From: B8-G4 sp033720735
GTDB taxonomy: Bacteria; Bacteroidota; Bacteroidia; Chitinophagales; Saprospiraceae
Length of the DNA stretch: 30,900 nucleotides
Direction of reading: 5' to 3'
Assembly: GCA_033720735.1 (NCBI GenBank)
Contig: JAWWBX010000014.1
Coordinates: 1-30,900 of the forward strand
Both the position numbers and the translations under genes were made by a program. The notes under the pieces are model-generated. The model searched no databases and was not told the DNA's origin. It saw nothing but the letters and a program-made list of their open reading frames with translations. Shown here in pieces: positions 15,001 to 23,311 of the stretch (position 1 is the first letter of the stretch; every line of letters starts with the position of its first letter).

Positions 15001-15648
15001 ATGTCAAACAGCCTCGCTACTTATCTGGAGAGTCTCATTTTTGTCGCTGACCAGCCGATCACGCGCAAACAACTGCGCAAATCGCTGGAAGCACACCTTG
15101 ATACAGCCGTTCGCAAGGAAGATATCGACAGCGCTCTCGAGGAACTGACAGCGAAATATGCCTCAGATGACTTTGCAATCGAAATTGTGGAGATCGCCGG
15201 CGGCTTTCAGTTCCTTACCAAGCCGGCCTACCACCCGCTCGTAGGCAGTTTCCTGAAACTGGTGACGAAAAAACGTCTGAGCCGGGTAGCACTCGAGACC
15301 CTGGCGATCATTGCTTACAAACAGCCCGTGTCCAAGTCCGAGATCGAGAAGATCCGTGGTGTCAACTGCGACTACTCCGTCCAGAAGCTCCTGGACAAAG
15401 AACTTATTGAAATTACCGGCAGATCCGACGGCCCAGGGCGACCACTCCTGTACGCAACCTCTGAAAAATTCATGGACTACTTTGGGCTACGGGACCTGGG
15501 TGACCTGCCCAAGCTCAAGGACCTGCAACCCACCGAACATACCATCGGTGACCCGGGATCCGTTGAAGAGGAGGTCGAACAGAATTTGCCTGATGCTGTT
15601 GAAGATCACATGACACAAAGTGAATCGGAAAATGGAAAGCCTGGATAA
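15001..15648 (+). CDS. scpB: Segregation and condensation protein B
   Basis: Predicted protein of 215 residues. The two winged-helix modules of ScpB are visible (residues ~1-85 and ~90-165), with the signature LETLAIIAYKQPVSKSEIEKIRGV and the later GRPLLYATSEKFMDYFGL. ScpB joins ScpA and SMC in the condensin-like complex that compacts and separates the chromosome; scpA and smc are not in this window. The last ~45 residues are an acidic, low-complexity tail. Its end overlaps the DUF2480 gene by 17 bases, so the two are probably translated as a pair. Confidence 0.93.
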   Translation: MSNSLATYLESLIFVADQPITRKQLRKSLEAHLDTAVRKEDIDSALEELTAKYASDDFAIEIVEIAGGFQFLTKPAYHPLVGSFLKLVTKKRLSRVALETLAIIAYKQPVSKSEIEKIRGVNCDYSVQKLLDKELIEITGRSDGPGRPLLYATSEKFMDYFGLRDLGDLPKLKDLQPTEHTIGDPGSVEEEVEQNLPDAVEDHMTQSESENGKPG

Positions 15649-16147
15649 ACCGCTAGTCAATCGGGTTGCACAAAGCGGCCTGATCACAATCGATCTGGAG
15701 ACGTTTGTCATGCCGGTCGACTACGCCCATTTTGATCTTAAAGACTATTTGTATCAGGGACTGGTCCTGCGCGAAAAGGAGTTCAGAGAGCGCCTGAAAG
15801 AGGTTGATTGGTCAACGTTTGCCGGCAAATCACTGCTGGTCTACTGCTCAACTGATGCGATCGTACCTTCCTGGGCCTACATGCTGGTGGCCGCACAGGC
15901 CAGTCCGCATGCCCGGGAAGTCTTCTTCGGATCAGAGGCCGAGCACCGCGAAGCACAGATCCTCAGGAGCATCGATCGCCTGGATGTCTCGGCCTATGAC
16001 GATGCACGGGTGGTGGTAAAGGGATGCGCCAAAGAGCGCGTACCGGAACGCGCCTATGTCGAACTCCTGACCAGGTTGCAGCCTGTCGTGCGTTCGCTGA
16101 TGTTCGGTGAGCCGTGCTCCACCGTTCCGGTATACAAACGTCGTTGA
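15632..16147 (+). CDS. DUF2480 family protein
   Basis: Predicted protein of 171 residues. The sequence VNRVAQSGLITIDLE near the N-terminus, then FDLKDYLYQGLVLREKEFRE and VPSWAYMLVAAQ, are hallmarks of the Bacteroidota-specific DUF2480. No signal or membrane segment is seen; function unknown. ATG 15632 (MESLDKP) is preferred over the in-frame GTG at 15620 because the conserved region starts soon after it. It overlaps the scpB stop, hinting at a linked role in cell-cycle or housekeeping functions. Confidence 0.88.
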   Translation: MESLDKPLVNRVAQSGLITIDLETFVMPVDYAHFDLKDYLYQGLVLREKEFRERLKEVDWSTFAGKSLLVYCSTDAIVPSWAYMLVAAQASPHAREVFFGSEAEHREAQILRSIDRLDVSAYDDARVVVKGCAKERVPERAYVELLTRLQPVVRSLMFGEPCSTVPVYKRR

Positions 16148-16173
16148 TATTAAATATTTTTGTTATATATTTA
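16144..16173 (+). promoter_or_regulatory. Bacteroidota -33/-7 promoter of the transglycosylase gene
   Basis: TTG (16144-16146) and TATATTTA (16166-16173) are 19 bases apart, close to the phylum consensus TTTG/TAnnTTTG. The stretch is strongly AT-rich compared with its surroundings. The start codon is 26 bases further on. The -33 element overlaps the DUF2480 stop codon, so the transglycosylase has its own promoter. Confidence 0.55.
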
Positions 16174-16199
16174 AGTCTGACTATCAGCTAATCAATACT

Positions 16200-17132
16200 A
16201 TGCAGCGCGCAATCACCTACTACGCAGCCTTTCTGTCACTGGTGGCGACATTCGTCCTATTCGGTTCGTTTGAGCGCACGACCAGGCCCGATGCCCAGAG
16301 TGCTACAGTTTCCAGTGCAACCAGCGACCCGGGTGCTCTGCCCCAGGTCATCCGCTCAGTCGATCTGAGCAAGGAATACACCTTTGCCGGTGAGGTCGTG
16401 CCCCAGGGCAATTTTGATGCCATGGAGCGTCTTGACCGGGAGTTGTCGGTCAATTCGTACTGGCATTCGAGCACGCTGCTCAACATCAAGCAGGCGCACC
16501 GCTACTTCCCGGTGATCGAACCGATCCTGGCCGAACACGGCGTGCCTGATGACTTCAAATATCTGGCGGTGGCAGAAAGCAACCTGCGCAATGCCGTGTC
16601 TTACGCTGGTGCCAAGGGGGTCTGGCAGTTTCTCAAGTCGACCGGTCAGGCCTACGGGCTCGAGATCAACGGGGAGGTGGATGAGCGCTACCATCTCGAG
16701 AAATCGACCGAGGCGGCCTGCCGTTATCTCAAGGACTACTACAGGCAATTCGGGTCATGGACCCTGGCTGCTGCGGCCTACAATATGGGTGGCCCGCGCC
16801 TCAAACGCCTGCTTCAGGAACAGCAGGCTGAGTCGTACTACGAGTTGAATCTCAATGAAGAAACCTCGCGGTATGTATTCAGGATCCTCGCCTTCAAGGA
16901 AATCCTCACCTCACCCGAGAAATTCGGCTTTTATGTCGATGAGAGCGAGTTGTACGAACCGCTGAAATATCGCACAGTGATGGTCAATACAACCGTGGAA
17001 AGCTGGGCGGATTTTGCGCAGGAGCATGGCACCAACTACCGGATGCTCAAAGTGTATAACCCATGGCTGATCTCGGGTCGTCTGACGTGTAGCGGCAAGA
17101 AGGACTACATCATCAAGTTGCCACCTGCCTGA
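16200..17132 (+). CDS. Lytic transglycosylase, SLT/GH23 domain
   Basis: Predicted protein of 310 residues starting at ATG 16200 (MQRAITYY). An N-terminal hydrophobic segment (about 5-22) exports or anchors it. The GH23 goose-lysozyme-like domain spans about 100-225, with catalytic Glu126 in AESNLRNAVSYAGAKGVWQF and the AAAYNMG motif at 191-197. The C-terminal ~60 residues may hold a LysM-like segment (NYRMLKVYNPWL). It should cleave the glycan strands of peptidoglycan to 1,6-anhydromuramyl ends in the periplasm, in the manner of MltD. The longer open frame from 16107 overlaps DUF2480 and the promoter and is rejected. Confidence 0.9.
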   Translation: MQRAITYYAAFLSLVATFVLFGSFERTTRPDAQSATVSSATSDPGALPQVIRSVDLSKEYTFAGEVVPQGNFDAMERLDRELSVNSYWHSSTLLNIKQAHRYFPVIEPILAEHGVPDDFKYLAVAESNLRNAVSYAGAKGVWQFLKSTGQAYGLEINGEVDERYHLEKSTEAACRYLKDYYRQFGSWTLAAAAYNMGGPRLKRLLQEQQAESYYELNLNEETSRYVFRILAFKEILTSPEKFGFYVDESELYEPLKYRTVMVNTTVESWADFAQEHGTNYRMLKVYNPWLISGRLTCSGKKDYIIKLPPA

Positions 17133-17148
17133 GGCGCGTGTTGACTGA

Positions 17149-19710
17149 CTACTCTGTCCGCAGTTCGCCAATCCGCTGATCGAGCTGACGGAAGGTGGAC
17201 AAGCCGCATTCCAGGAACTCCGCATATTCTTCGACACCTTCACGATAGCCGCGAGGGGTCGCCAGCACCTGCTGATCCGGTGAAAGGATCACATACAAAG
17301 GCTGGGAGTTCTGTTCGAAATTGGCGATCTGGAAGTCAGCCCACATGTTGCCGACATTCCTGAGTTTTTTGTTCTGGGTTTTGGAGTAGATCTCTTCTTC
17401 CAGCGGTTTGCGGTCATCGACGTACAGCGAGATCATCACAAAGTCATTCTTCAGCCTGTTCCAGACCTGGTCTTTCACCCAGATGTGCTCCTCGGTTTTG
17501 CGGCAATTGACGCAGCCATAGCCGGTAAAGTCCAGAAAGATCGGTTTATTGACCTCGTTGGCATACGCCACGCCCTCATAGAAGTCGTGGAAACAATCGA
17601 GATTGTTGGCACACTTCGAGTAGGACGGATAGCGTGCCTTGATCTCCGGATCACTCTCAGGTACCGGTTTGAAGAAATTGTAATGCGCGGGTGGTGCCAG
17701 ACCACTGAGCATGGGCAAAGAGTTGTACGTCTTGGTACGGTCATTGGGCATAAACCCGGTCAAAAGGTAAACCGACAAAACCGACATCCCCAACGCCAGG
17801 CCCATCCGCTTCCAGTTGCGCCGCTTCATTGGAGAATCATGCGGAAAACGGATCACCCCAAAGAGGTAAAGCGCCATAGCGATCGCGATCAGCGCCCACA
17901 CACCCAGAAAGACCTCGTAGCGCAAGACCCCCCAATGTGATGTCATATCCGCAACACTGAGAAACTTGAAGGCCAGGGCCAGCTCCAGAAATCCGAGGAT
18001 CACTTTAACGGAATTCATCCAGGAGCCGGAGCGCGGCAAGGAGTTCAGCCAGGCCGGGAAGGCTGCAAACAGCCCAAATGGCAGTGCCAGCGCCGAACTG
18101 AATCCGAGCATGACCACAAACGGGCCCAGCTTGTTGGTCGCCGACTGCACGATCGCCGAGCCGATGATCGGGCCGGTACAGGAGAAAGACACGATCGCCA
18201 GCGTAAAGGCCATGAAAAAGATCCCCAGTAGTCCCCCCTTGTCAGCGAGCCGGTCACTCCGGTTGGCCCACTTGCTGGGAAGCTGGATCTCGTAGTAGCC
18301 GAAAAATGAGAACGCAAAGGCCACAAAGATCAGGAAGAACAGGCTATTGGCGATCCAGTTGGTGGAAAGCTCGTTGAGCGCTGTGGCTCCAAACAAGCCG
18401 GTGATCAGCAAGCCTACGGTAACGTAGATCACGATGATCGAGGCACCATAGACGACTCCATTCCACCAACCCTTGCGCTTGGTATCCTTGGAAAAAAAGC
18501 TCACCGTAAGCGGGATCATCGGGAAAACGCACGGTGTGAGCAGCGCCAGCAACCCCCCGAGAAAGCCCAGAACGAACGTCCAGAGCAGCGAGCCGCCGTC
18601 GTCGGTCTCCTCCACGTAGCAATCACCCACCGGATCCTGATATGTCTCAATGATCGACGGAATGCTCTGATCAATCCCGTCCGCATCTGTTGTGGCGACC
18701 TCGTTGAGCGCACCTGTCGCCGCGGCAGGCACGCCCGCTTCGCGTGTCAGATCGATACTGAAATCGACGTAGGTGGGTGCCAGGCAGCGCTCATCATTGC
18801 ACGTCATGAACTCCAACTCGCCGGTGATCACACGCACATCACCGGTCACCTCCGCCATCCGGGTAAAATCCACGACCTGCTTCCACTTGACCTGGTCCGA
18901 ATCGAAATGGATGTCATAGCCGTCGACCCGCTGGGGGCCGGTTTCACTCACAGCGCTCAAATATTCAACGCCGTCGATCTCGTCGAAATAGAAGGTCGTC
19001 GGTACCGGTCCTTCCCCGGTAAATTGTGAATAGATATACCAACCCTGCTCGATTTCCGCGCGCACGGTCAGCGCAAGATGTCCGCTGTCGAATCGCTTAT
19101 AGAACGTCGACCACGTGACCGGATTGAACAGTTGCGATTGTCCGGCGTCGACCTCGACATCTGCCACGTCACCGTTCTCGCCCGGCAGGTCCACCACGAT
19201 GATCTGCCCGTCTTGCTGGTCGCCACCGGCTGGGTCAGCCGCGGCGCCATCGCCACCCGACTTTGCCACTGAAATGGAAAACTCCACATCCTTGGGGGGC
19301 AGGCAACGCTCGTCATCGCAAGTCATAAAGGTGAGATAGCCCGAGATTGGTTTTGTCGCATCGCCGATCTCGACCCGCTGGGTAAAGCGTGCCTCCTTGT
19401 AAAACTTGGTCAGCTGCATGTCGAAGATGGGATCCCGGTCGGTCTTGGCATTGTCCGACTCCTTGACGTTGCCGATCAGCTGGTAGTGCTCGCCTGCGTC
19501 AAACTCAAAGGTCGTGGGGATTGGCCCACCATCCGCGATGTTCTGCGAATAGATCGCCCATCCGGCATCGATCTTGGCATCGAAGAACAGGTCGTACTGG
19601 TTGTCACCAACACGTTCTGCGGAAAACTTCCAATCGACGGGGTCGAACATCTGGCCAAGGGCCAGGGAGCTACAGGTGAGGAGTGCCAGCAGGCTGAATA
19701 ACCATCTCAT
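17149..19710 (-). CDS. dsbD: DsbD-type thiol:disulfide interchange protein with two N-terminal domains
   Basis: Predicted protein of 853 residues from ATG 19710, with a signal peptide ending LALGQ. Two tandem DsbD N-terminal (alpha) domains follow (about 21-155 and 195-335). Each has the paired-cysteine stretch FMTCDDERCLPP or FMTCNDERCLAP. A membrane domain of about eight helices (about 375-660) contains LLTPCVFPMIPLTV and SCTGPIIGSA with the redox Cys pair. The C-terminal thioredoxin domain has GCVNCRKTE. It carries electrons from cytosolic thioredoxin to periplasmic thiols. Normal DsbD has one alpha domain, so the duplication is unusual. A perfect -7 element at 19731-19738 lies inside the longer frame from TTG 19755 and favours the 19710 start. 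Confidence 0.9.
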   Translation of the reverse strand: MRWLFSLLALLTCSSLALGQMFDPVDWKFSAERVGDNQYDLFFDAKIDAGWAIYSQNIADGGPIPTTFEFDAGEHYQLIGNVKESDNAKTDRDPIFDMQLTKFYKEARFTQRVEIGDATKPISGYLTFMTCDDERCLPPKDVEFSISVAKSGGDGAAADPAGGDQQDGQIIVVDLPGENGDVADVEVDAGQSQLFNPVTWSTFYKRFDSGHLALTVRAEIEQGWYIYSQFTGEGPVPTTFYFDEIDGVEYLSAVSETGPQRVDGYDIHFDSDQVKWKQVVDFTRMAEVTGDVRVITGELEFMTCNDERCLAPTYVDFSIDLTREAGVPAAATGALNEVATTDADGIDQSIPSIIETYQDPVGDCYVEETDDGGSLLWTFVLGFLGGLLALLTPCVFPMIPLTVSFFSKDTKRKGWWNGVVYGASIIVIYVTVGLLITGLFGATALNELSTNWIANSLFFLIFVAFAFSFFGYYEIQLPSKWANRSDRLADKGGLLGIFFMAFTLAIVSFSCTGPIIGSAIVQSATNKLGPFVVMLGFSSALALPFGLFAAFPAWLNSLPRSGSWMNSVKVILGFLELALAFKFLSVADMTSHWGVLRYEVFLGVWALIAIAMALYLFGVIRFPHDSPMKRRNWKRMGLALGMSVLSVYLLTGFMPNDRTKTYNSLPMLSGLAPPAHYNFFKPVPESDPEIKARYPSYSKCANNLDCFHDFYEGVAYANEVNKPIFLDFTGYGCVNCRKTEEHIWVKDQVWNRLKNDFVMISLYVDDRKPLEEEIYSKTQNKKLRNVGNMWADFQIANFEQNSQPLYVILSPDQQVLATPRGYREGVEEYAEFLECGLSTFRQLDQRIGELRTE

Positions 19711-19730
19711 AGACAGGATCATTGCGCGCG

Positions 19731-19738
19731 CAAAGATA
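19731..19738 (-). promoter_or_regulatory. -7 promoter element of the dsbD-type gene
   Basis: On the minus strand this reads TATCTTTG, a perfect match to the Bacteroidota -7 consensus TAnnTTTG, 20 bases before ATG 19710. A clear -33 TTTG at 19-bp spacing is not seen. It decides between the ATG start and the upstream TTG. Confidence 0.5.
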
Positions 19739-19800
19739 ACTGGATGATCAGGCAATTGTTGGGAAGGGTCAGCACATTAAAATATTCTTAACGCCGCCTG

Positions 19801-20517
19801 TCAGACGGATACCTGGGCCGTCACACGGCTTTGAACCAGCGATTCGAACAGGAAACGTCCGTCGGTACCTCCCAATGCACCCTCTGAGGCACGCTCCGGA
19901 TGCGGCATCATCCCAAACACATTGCCGGCTTCGTTGGTAATCCCGGCAATATTGTTGAGGGATCCGTTGATATTTGCCTCGTCGTTGACCATGCCCAGGG
20001 CGTCACAATACCTGAAAACCACCTGGTTGTTGGCCTCGAGGGCCTCCAGGCCTTCGTCATCGATCACGAAGCGACCTTCGGCATGCGCCACCGGCATTTC
20101 CAGCACCTTGCCGGCTGGCACCGCGCGGGTCAGAGCGGTATCAGCATTCTCAACGTGCAAGCTGACGGTCTTGCTGATAAACCGTTGATTCTTGTTGCGC
20201 ACCAGTGCGCCGGGCAGCAACCGCGCTTCACACAGGATCTGGAAGCCGTTGCAGATGCCAAATACGAGCCCGCCCTCCCGGGCAAACTCCACAACACTCT
20301 GCATAATGGGTGAGAATCTGGCGATGGCGCCGGCCCGCAGATAGTCCCCGTACGAGAATCCACCTGGCAGGACAATGCAATCGTCGGAGGTGAAACCCGG
20401 CAGATCGCGCTCCTTGTGCCAGAGCATGTGTACCTCAGCGTGCATGACCTGCTCAAGCACGTGCTGCATATCATGATCGCAATTGGAACCGGGAAAGACA
20501 ACAACGCCAAACTTCAT
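19801..20517 (-). CDS. purQ: Phosphoribosylformylglycinamidine synthase, glutaminase subunit
   Basis: Predicted protein of 238 residues starting MKFGVVVFPGSNCDHD. It is a class I glutamine amidotransferase: nucleophile Cys in FGICNGFQILCEA, and the catalytic His-Glu in MMPHPERASE. PurQ supplies ammonia for the FGAR to FGAM step of purine synthesis with PurL and PurS. The stand-alone form implies the three-subunit enzyme rather than the large fused PurL known in many other Bacteroidota. The upstream alternative start at 20550 precedes a perfect -7 element, so 20517 is chosen. DUF6427 lies 45 bases upstream on the same strand. Confidence 0.94.
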   Translation of the reverse strand: MKFGVVVFPGSNCDHDMQHVLEQVMHAEVHMLWHKERDLPGFTSDDCIVLPGGFSYGDYLRAGAIARFSPIMQSVVEFAREGGLVFGICNGFQILCEARLLPGALVRNKNQRFISKTVSLHVENADTALTRAVPAGKVLEMPVAHAEGRFVIDDEGLEALEANNQVVFRYCDALGMVNDEANINGSLNNIAGITNEAGNVFGMMPHPERASEGALGGTDGRFLFESLVQSRVTAQVSV

Positions 20518-20539
20518 GACCCCTGCATTGAATGAAGCC

Positions 20540-20547
20540 CAAAAATA
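20540..20547 (-). promoter_or_regulatory. -7 promoter element of purQ
   Basis: On the minus strand this reads TATTTTTG, matching TAnnTTTG exactly, 22 bases before the purQ ATG. No clear -33 element is visible upstream. It sits in the 45-base gap after the DUF6427 gene, so purQ may be transcribed separately. Confidence 0.45.
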
Positions 20548-20562
20548 CACAAATGGCCCGAC

Positions 20563-21591
20563 CTACGTCAGGTACAGAATGTTGAGACCAATGAGTGCCA
20601 ATAGCAGGGTAAAATGCAGGATCTCCAGCAGCAGCAACTGCTTTGACCGGATGAGGAGCATCGCGATAAACACCGACATCGGCAGGATCACCGGCATCCA
20701 TGCATGGACGTCCAGGCCCCGTTGGACGAGAACGGCACCTAGCAGAAAGAACAGCAGCCAGAAAAGGAAGCTGACCTTCTTTTGAACGTGAATATTCTTC
20801 TTCAGATGGAAGGAAGCGGAGTTGAAGATCGACAGCAGCAGGATGGTCCCGAAAAAGAACAGTTGGCCGTAGACCCAATAGCTCCATTCGACATCAAACT
20901 GCAGGGCGCCAAATTGTTCGTTGAAATGCGCCGAAACGGCAGAGGCGTCGGTGTGCAGGAGATAGTCCAGCATGCCCACGATCGCGATCGGTGCAGCATA
21001 CCCGATCAGGTACTGCAGCCATTCGCGGGCCTTCACCGTCCGCAGCATGCTGAGGCCGACCAAACCGCAAAGCAGCAGGACGATATTCCCGAAGTAGAAC
21101 AGCATGGACATCGACAGCCAAAACCCGCTGCTGAAGATCCGGCCGGCACTCCGGGATTTCTTTTGCGTCGCATACAGCTGTTCGAGCCCGATGATGATAA
21201 ACGTATTGGCGATCAGGGGTGCCGAAAGCCCGTTGTACACGGGAAAGAAACTCACCAGGAGTATGTAGAACAGGCCCGGAAACAAGGTCAGCTCATTGGT
21301 CAAACGATTGCGGATGACCAGGCGATTGATCATGAGCGCCTGGAGGAATACCAGCAGGATGCCGGTGACCAACGAAAGGATGTGATTGGATGCAATGCCC
21401 CCGAACAACCAATCAGTCAGAACCCCCTGATGCGCCATGGGAGGCGGGTCGACATCAAAAACGGGCCAGATCCGCACCAGCACGGTATAAGGCAGCAACA
21501 GCAAGCTGTTAAAAAACCGGTTCCTTCTGAAGATCTCGAGCACGATATCGCTTGTGGGGTGACGGTAAAAGTAGCCCAAATTTTCTTGCAC
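20563..21591 (-). CDS. DUF6427 polytopic membrane protein
   Basis: Predicted protein of 342 residues with about nine to ten hydrophobic segments and short loops. The N-terminal pattern (LEIFRRNRFFNSLLLLPYTV) and the segment GLFYILLVSFFPVYNGLSAP fit the Bacteroidota-specific DUF6427. Function unknown; the layout resembles multi-pass enzymes or transporters of the envelope. It is the first gene of a minus-strand series (this, purQ, dsbD-type) and is divergent from the O-antigen-ligase-like gene across 172 bases. Confidence 0.75.
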   Translation of the reverse strand: MQENLGYFYRHPTSDIVLEIFRRNRFFNSLLLLPYTVLVRIWPVFDVDPPPMAHQGVLTDWLFGGIASNHILSLVTGILLVFLQALMINRLVIRNRLTNELTLFPGLFYILLVSFFPVYNGLSAPLIANTFIIIGLEQLYATQKKSRSAGRIFSSGFWLSMSMLFYFGNIVLLLCGLVGLSMLRTVKAREWLQYLIGYAAPIAIVGMLDYLLHTDASAVSAHFNEQFGALQFDVEWSYWVYGQLFFFGTILLLSIFNSASFHLKKNIHVQKKVSFLFWLLFFLLGAVLVQRGLDVHAWMPVILPMSVFIAMLLIRSKQLLLLEILHFTLLLALIGLNILYLT

Positions 21592-21763
21592 GGGAACTTA
21601 CTATAGTTGCCGGAATACGGTGGTCGGCGTATGTCGTACGTTCACAACATACATGAGAAGACCGGCCTATCGGGCAGCCTGAAATACCAGATCAATTGCA
21701 TTTTGTGTCTGCCGGATCCGATCAAGCCAGAGGTCTCCTGGGCGCCGCGCGCTCTTGCCCCGA

Positions 21764-23311
21764 ATGGTCTATTTTAGCGCAGTGATCTCCAATGGAAAGT
21801 TGACCGCTGCCTTATGGCCGGCAAGACTCGTCAGGGTGTTGCGGCTGGACGGGATGTCGCCGGTAGCCCGCATGTTGTTCTGGATATTCGGTCTGATCGT
21901 GTTTGGCAGTTGCATCGCGGCAGTGGCGCTCGACGATTTGCGGCTTCTGGTGGCGCCGGTGCTGGCATTCGGCCTCTTTCTGGCGGTCGCCGATGTCAAA
22001 CGCCTGTACCTGCTCCTGTGGGCGACCATCCCGATCTCCACTGAAGTCTCGTTGCCGAACGGCGTGGGAACAGACCTTCCCGACGAGCCGTTGATGATCC
22101 TGCTGTTTGGCATTGGCATGATCATGATCGTGTCGCGGCTGCACAAGTTTTCATTCAGGCTGCTATTGCATCCGATCACACTCTTCCTGTTGTTGCACCT
22201 GGCCTGGATCGGGCTCACGACGATCCATTCAGACGATCTCCTGGTTTCCCTCAAGTTCTTCCTGGCCAAGTCGTGGTACATCGTCGTGTTCTATGTCATG
22301 GGGTATTTGCTGATCCGGGGTGAGCGTGATTGGCGGCAATGGTTTTACTGGGTGATCATACCTCTCCTGCTTACGGTCGTCGTCGTCGTGGTACGGCATG
22401 CACTGGCCGGCTTCACCTTTGATTCGATCAATTCGGTGTTGAATCCGTTCTATCGCAACCATGTCAGTTATGCGCTCATGCTGGGTGTCATCACACCATT
22501 CATCTGGTTCTTCCGCCACCGCATACCCGGTCGTTATGGAGGCATCCTGCTCACACTCTTCGTGATCATCGCCATCTACTTCGCCTATACCCGAGCCGCT
22601 TATCTGGGCCTGCTCACGGCAGTGGCAGGCTACTGGATCATGCGCCTGCGGCTCACACGCGTTGTGCTGGTTGTCACCATTGCGGGTGCCCTGATCACCT
22701 ACACCCAGCTCGCCAAAGACAACCGGTACATGGACTATGCCCCGGACTATTACCGGACGATCACCCACTACGAATTTGACAACCTGATCGAGGCGACCTA
22801 CAAGCTGGAGGACATTTCGACAATGGAGCGTTTCTACCGGTGGATCGCGGGCTTCTATATGATCGCTGATCAACCGCTCCTGGGCTTCGGACCGGGTAAT
22901 TTCTATGGCTTTTACAAATCGTACACGGATGAGAATTTTGTGACCTATGTGAGTCACAACCCCGAGCGGTCCGGTATTCACAACTATTTCCTGATGACGG
23001 CGGTGGAGCAGGGCCTTCCCGGACTGGTCATCTTCATTCTGCTCATCGCGGTGGTCCTGCTCAAAGCTGAGTGGATGTACCGGAAGCTCCCGGAAGGCCT
23101 CCCGCGTCATTTCCTGTCGGCCTGCGTCGCCGCGCTGTACTTCATCCTGTTTGTCCTCCTGCTCAATGATATGATCGAAACAGACAAGATCGGCTCGGTC
23201 TTCTTCTTCTGCCTGGCCATGATCGCGGCCCTTGAGCTGCGTCACCTGCCCACTGCACGGACAAACACAAAGTTGTCAGATTCGAGCCCCGATGCGATCA
23301 GCGCACCGTGA
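21764..23311 (+). CDS. O-antigen ligase / polysaccharide polymerase family (Wzy_C)
   Basis: Predicted protein of 515 residues with about eleven to twelve hydrophobic segments. The large periplasmic loop and following helix contain the family motif GFGPGNFYGFYKSY, a later SHNPERSGIHNYFLM, and EQGLPGLVIF, as in WaaL/Wzy-type proteins. These enzymes transfer or polymerise undecaprenyl-linked glycans at the outer face of the inner membrane; ligase and polymerase cannot be told apart by sequence. ATG 21764 is used; an in-frame TTG at 21755 and a downstream ATG near 21859 are possible. The last 70 bases overlap the 3' end of the convergent FkbM gene. Confidence 0.85.
   Translation: MVYFSAVISNGKLTAALWPARLVRVLRLDGMSPVARMLFWIFGLIVFGSCIAAVALDDLRLLVAPVLAFGLFLAVADVKRLYLLLWATIPISTEVSLPNGVGTDLPDEPLMILLFGIGMIMIVSRLHKFSFRLLLHPITLFLLLHLAWIGLTTIHSDDLLVSLKFFLAKSWYIVVFYVMGYLLIRGERDWRQWFYWVIIPLLLTVVVVVVRHALAGFTFDSINSVLNPFYRNHVSYALMLGVITPFIWFFRHRIPGRYGGILLTLFVIIAIYFAYTRAAYLGLLTAVAGYWIMRLRLTRVVLVVTIAGALITYTQLAKDNRYMDYAPDYYRTITHYEFDNLIEATYKLEDISTMERFYRWIAGFYMIADQPLLGFGPGNFYGFYKSYTDENFVTYVSHNPERSGIHNYFLMTAVEQGLPGLVIFILLIAVVLLKAEWMYRKLPEGLPRHFLSACVAALYFILFVLLLNDMIETDKIGSVFFFCLAMIAALELRHLPTARTNTKLSDSSPDAISAP

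Noticed and set aside
22229..23245. 338-codon open frame antisense to the ligase-like gene
   Set aside because: The product is extremely charged (many His, Glu, Asp), the mirror of a hydrophobic membrane protein.
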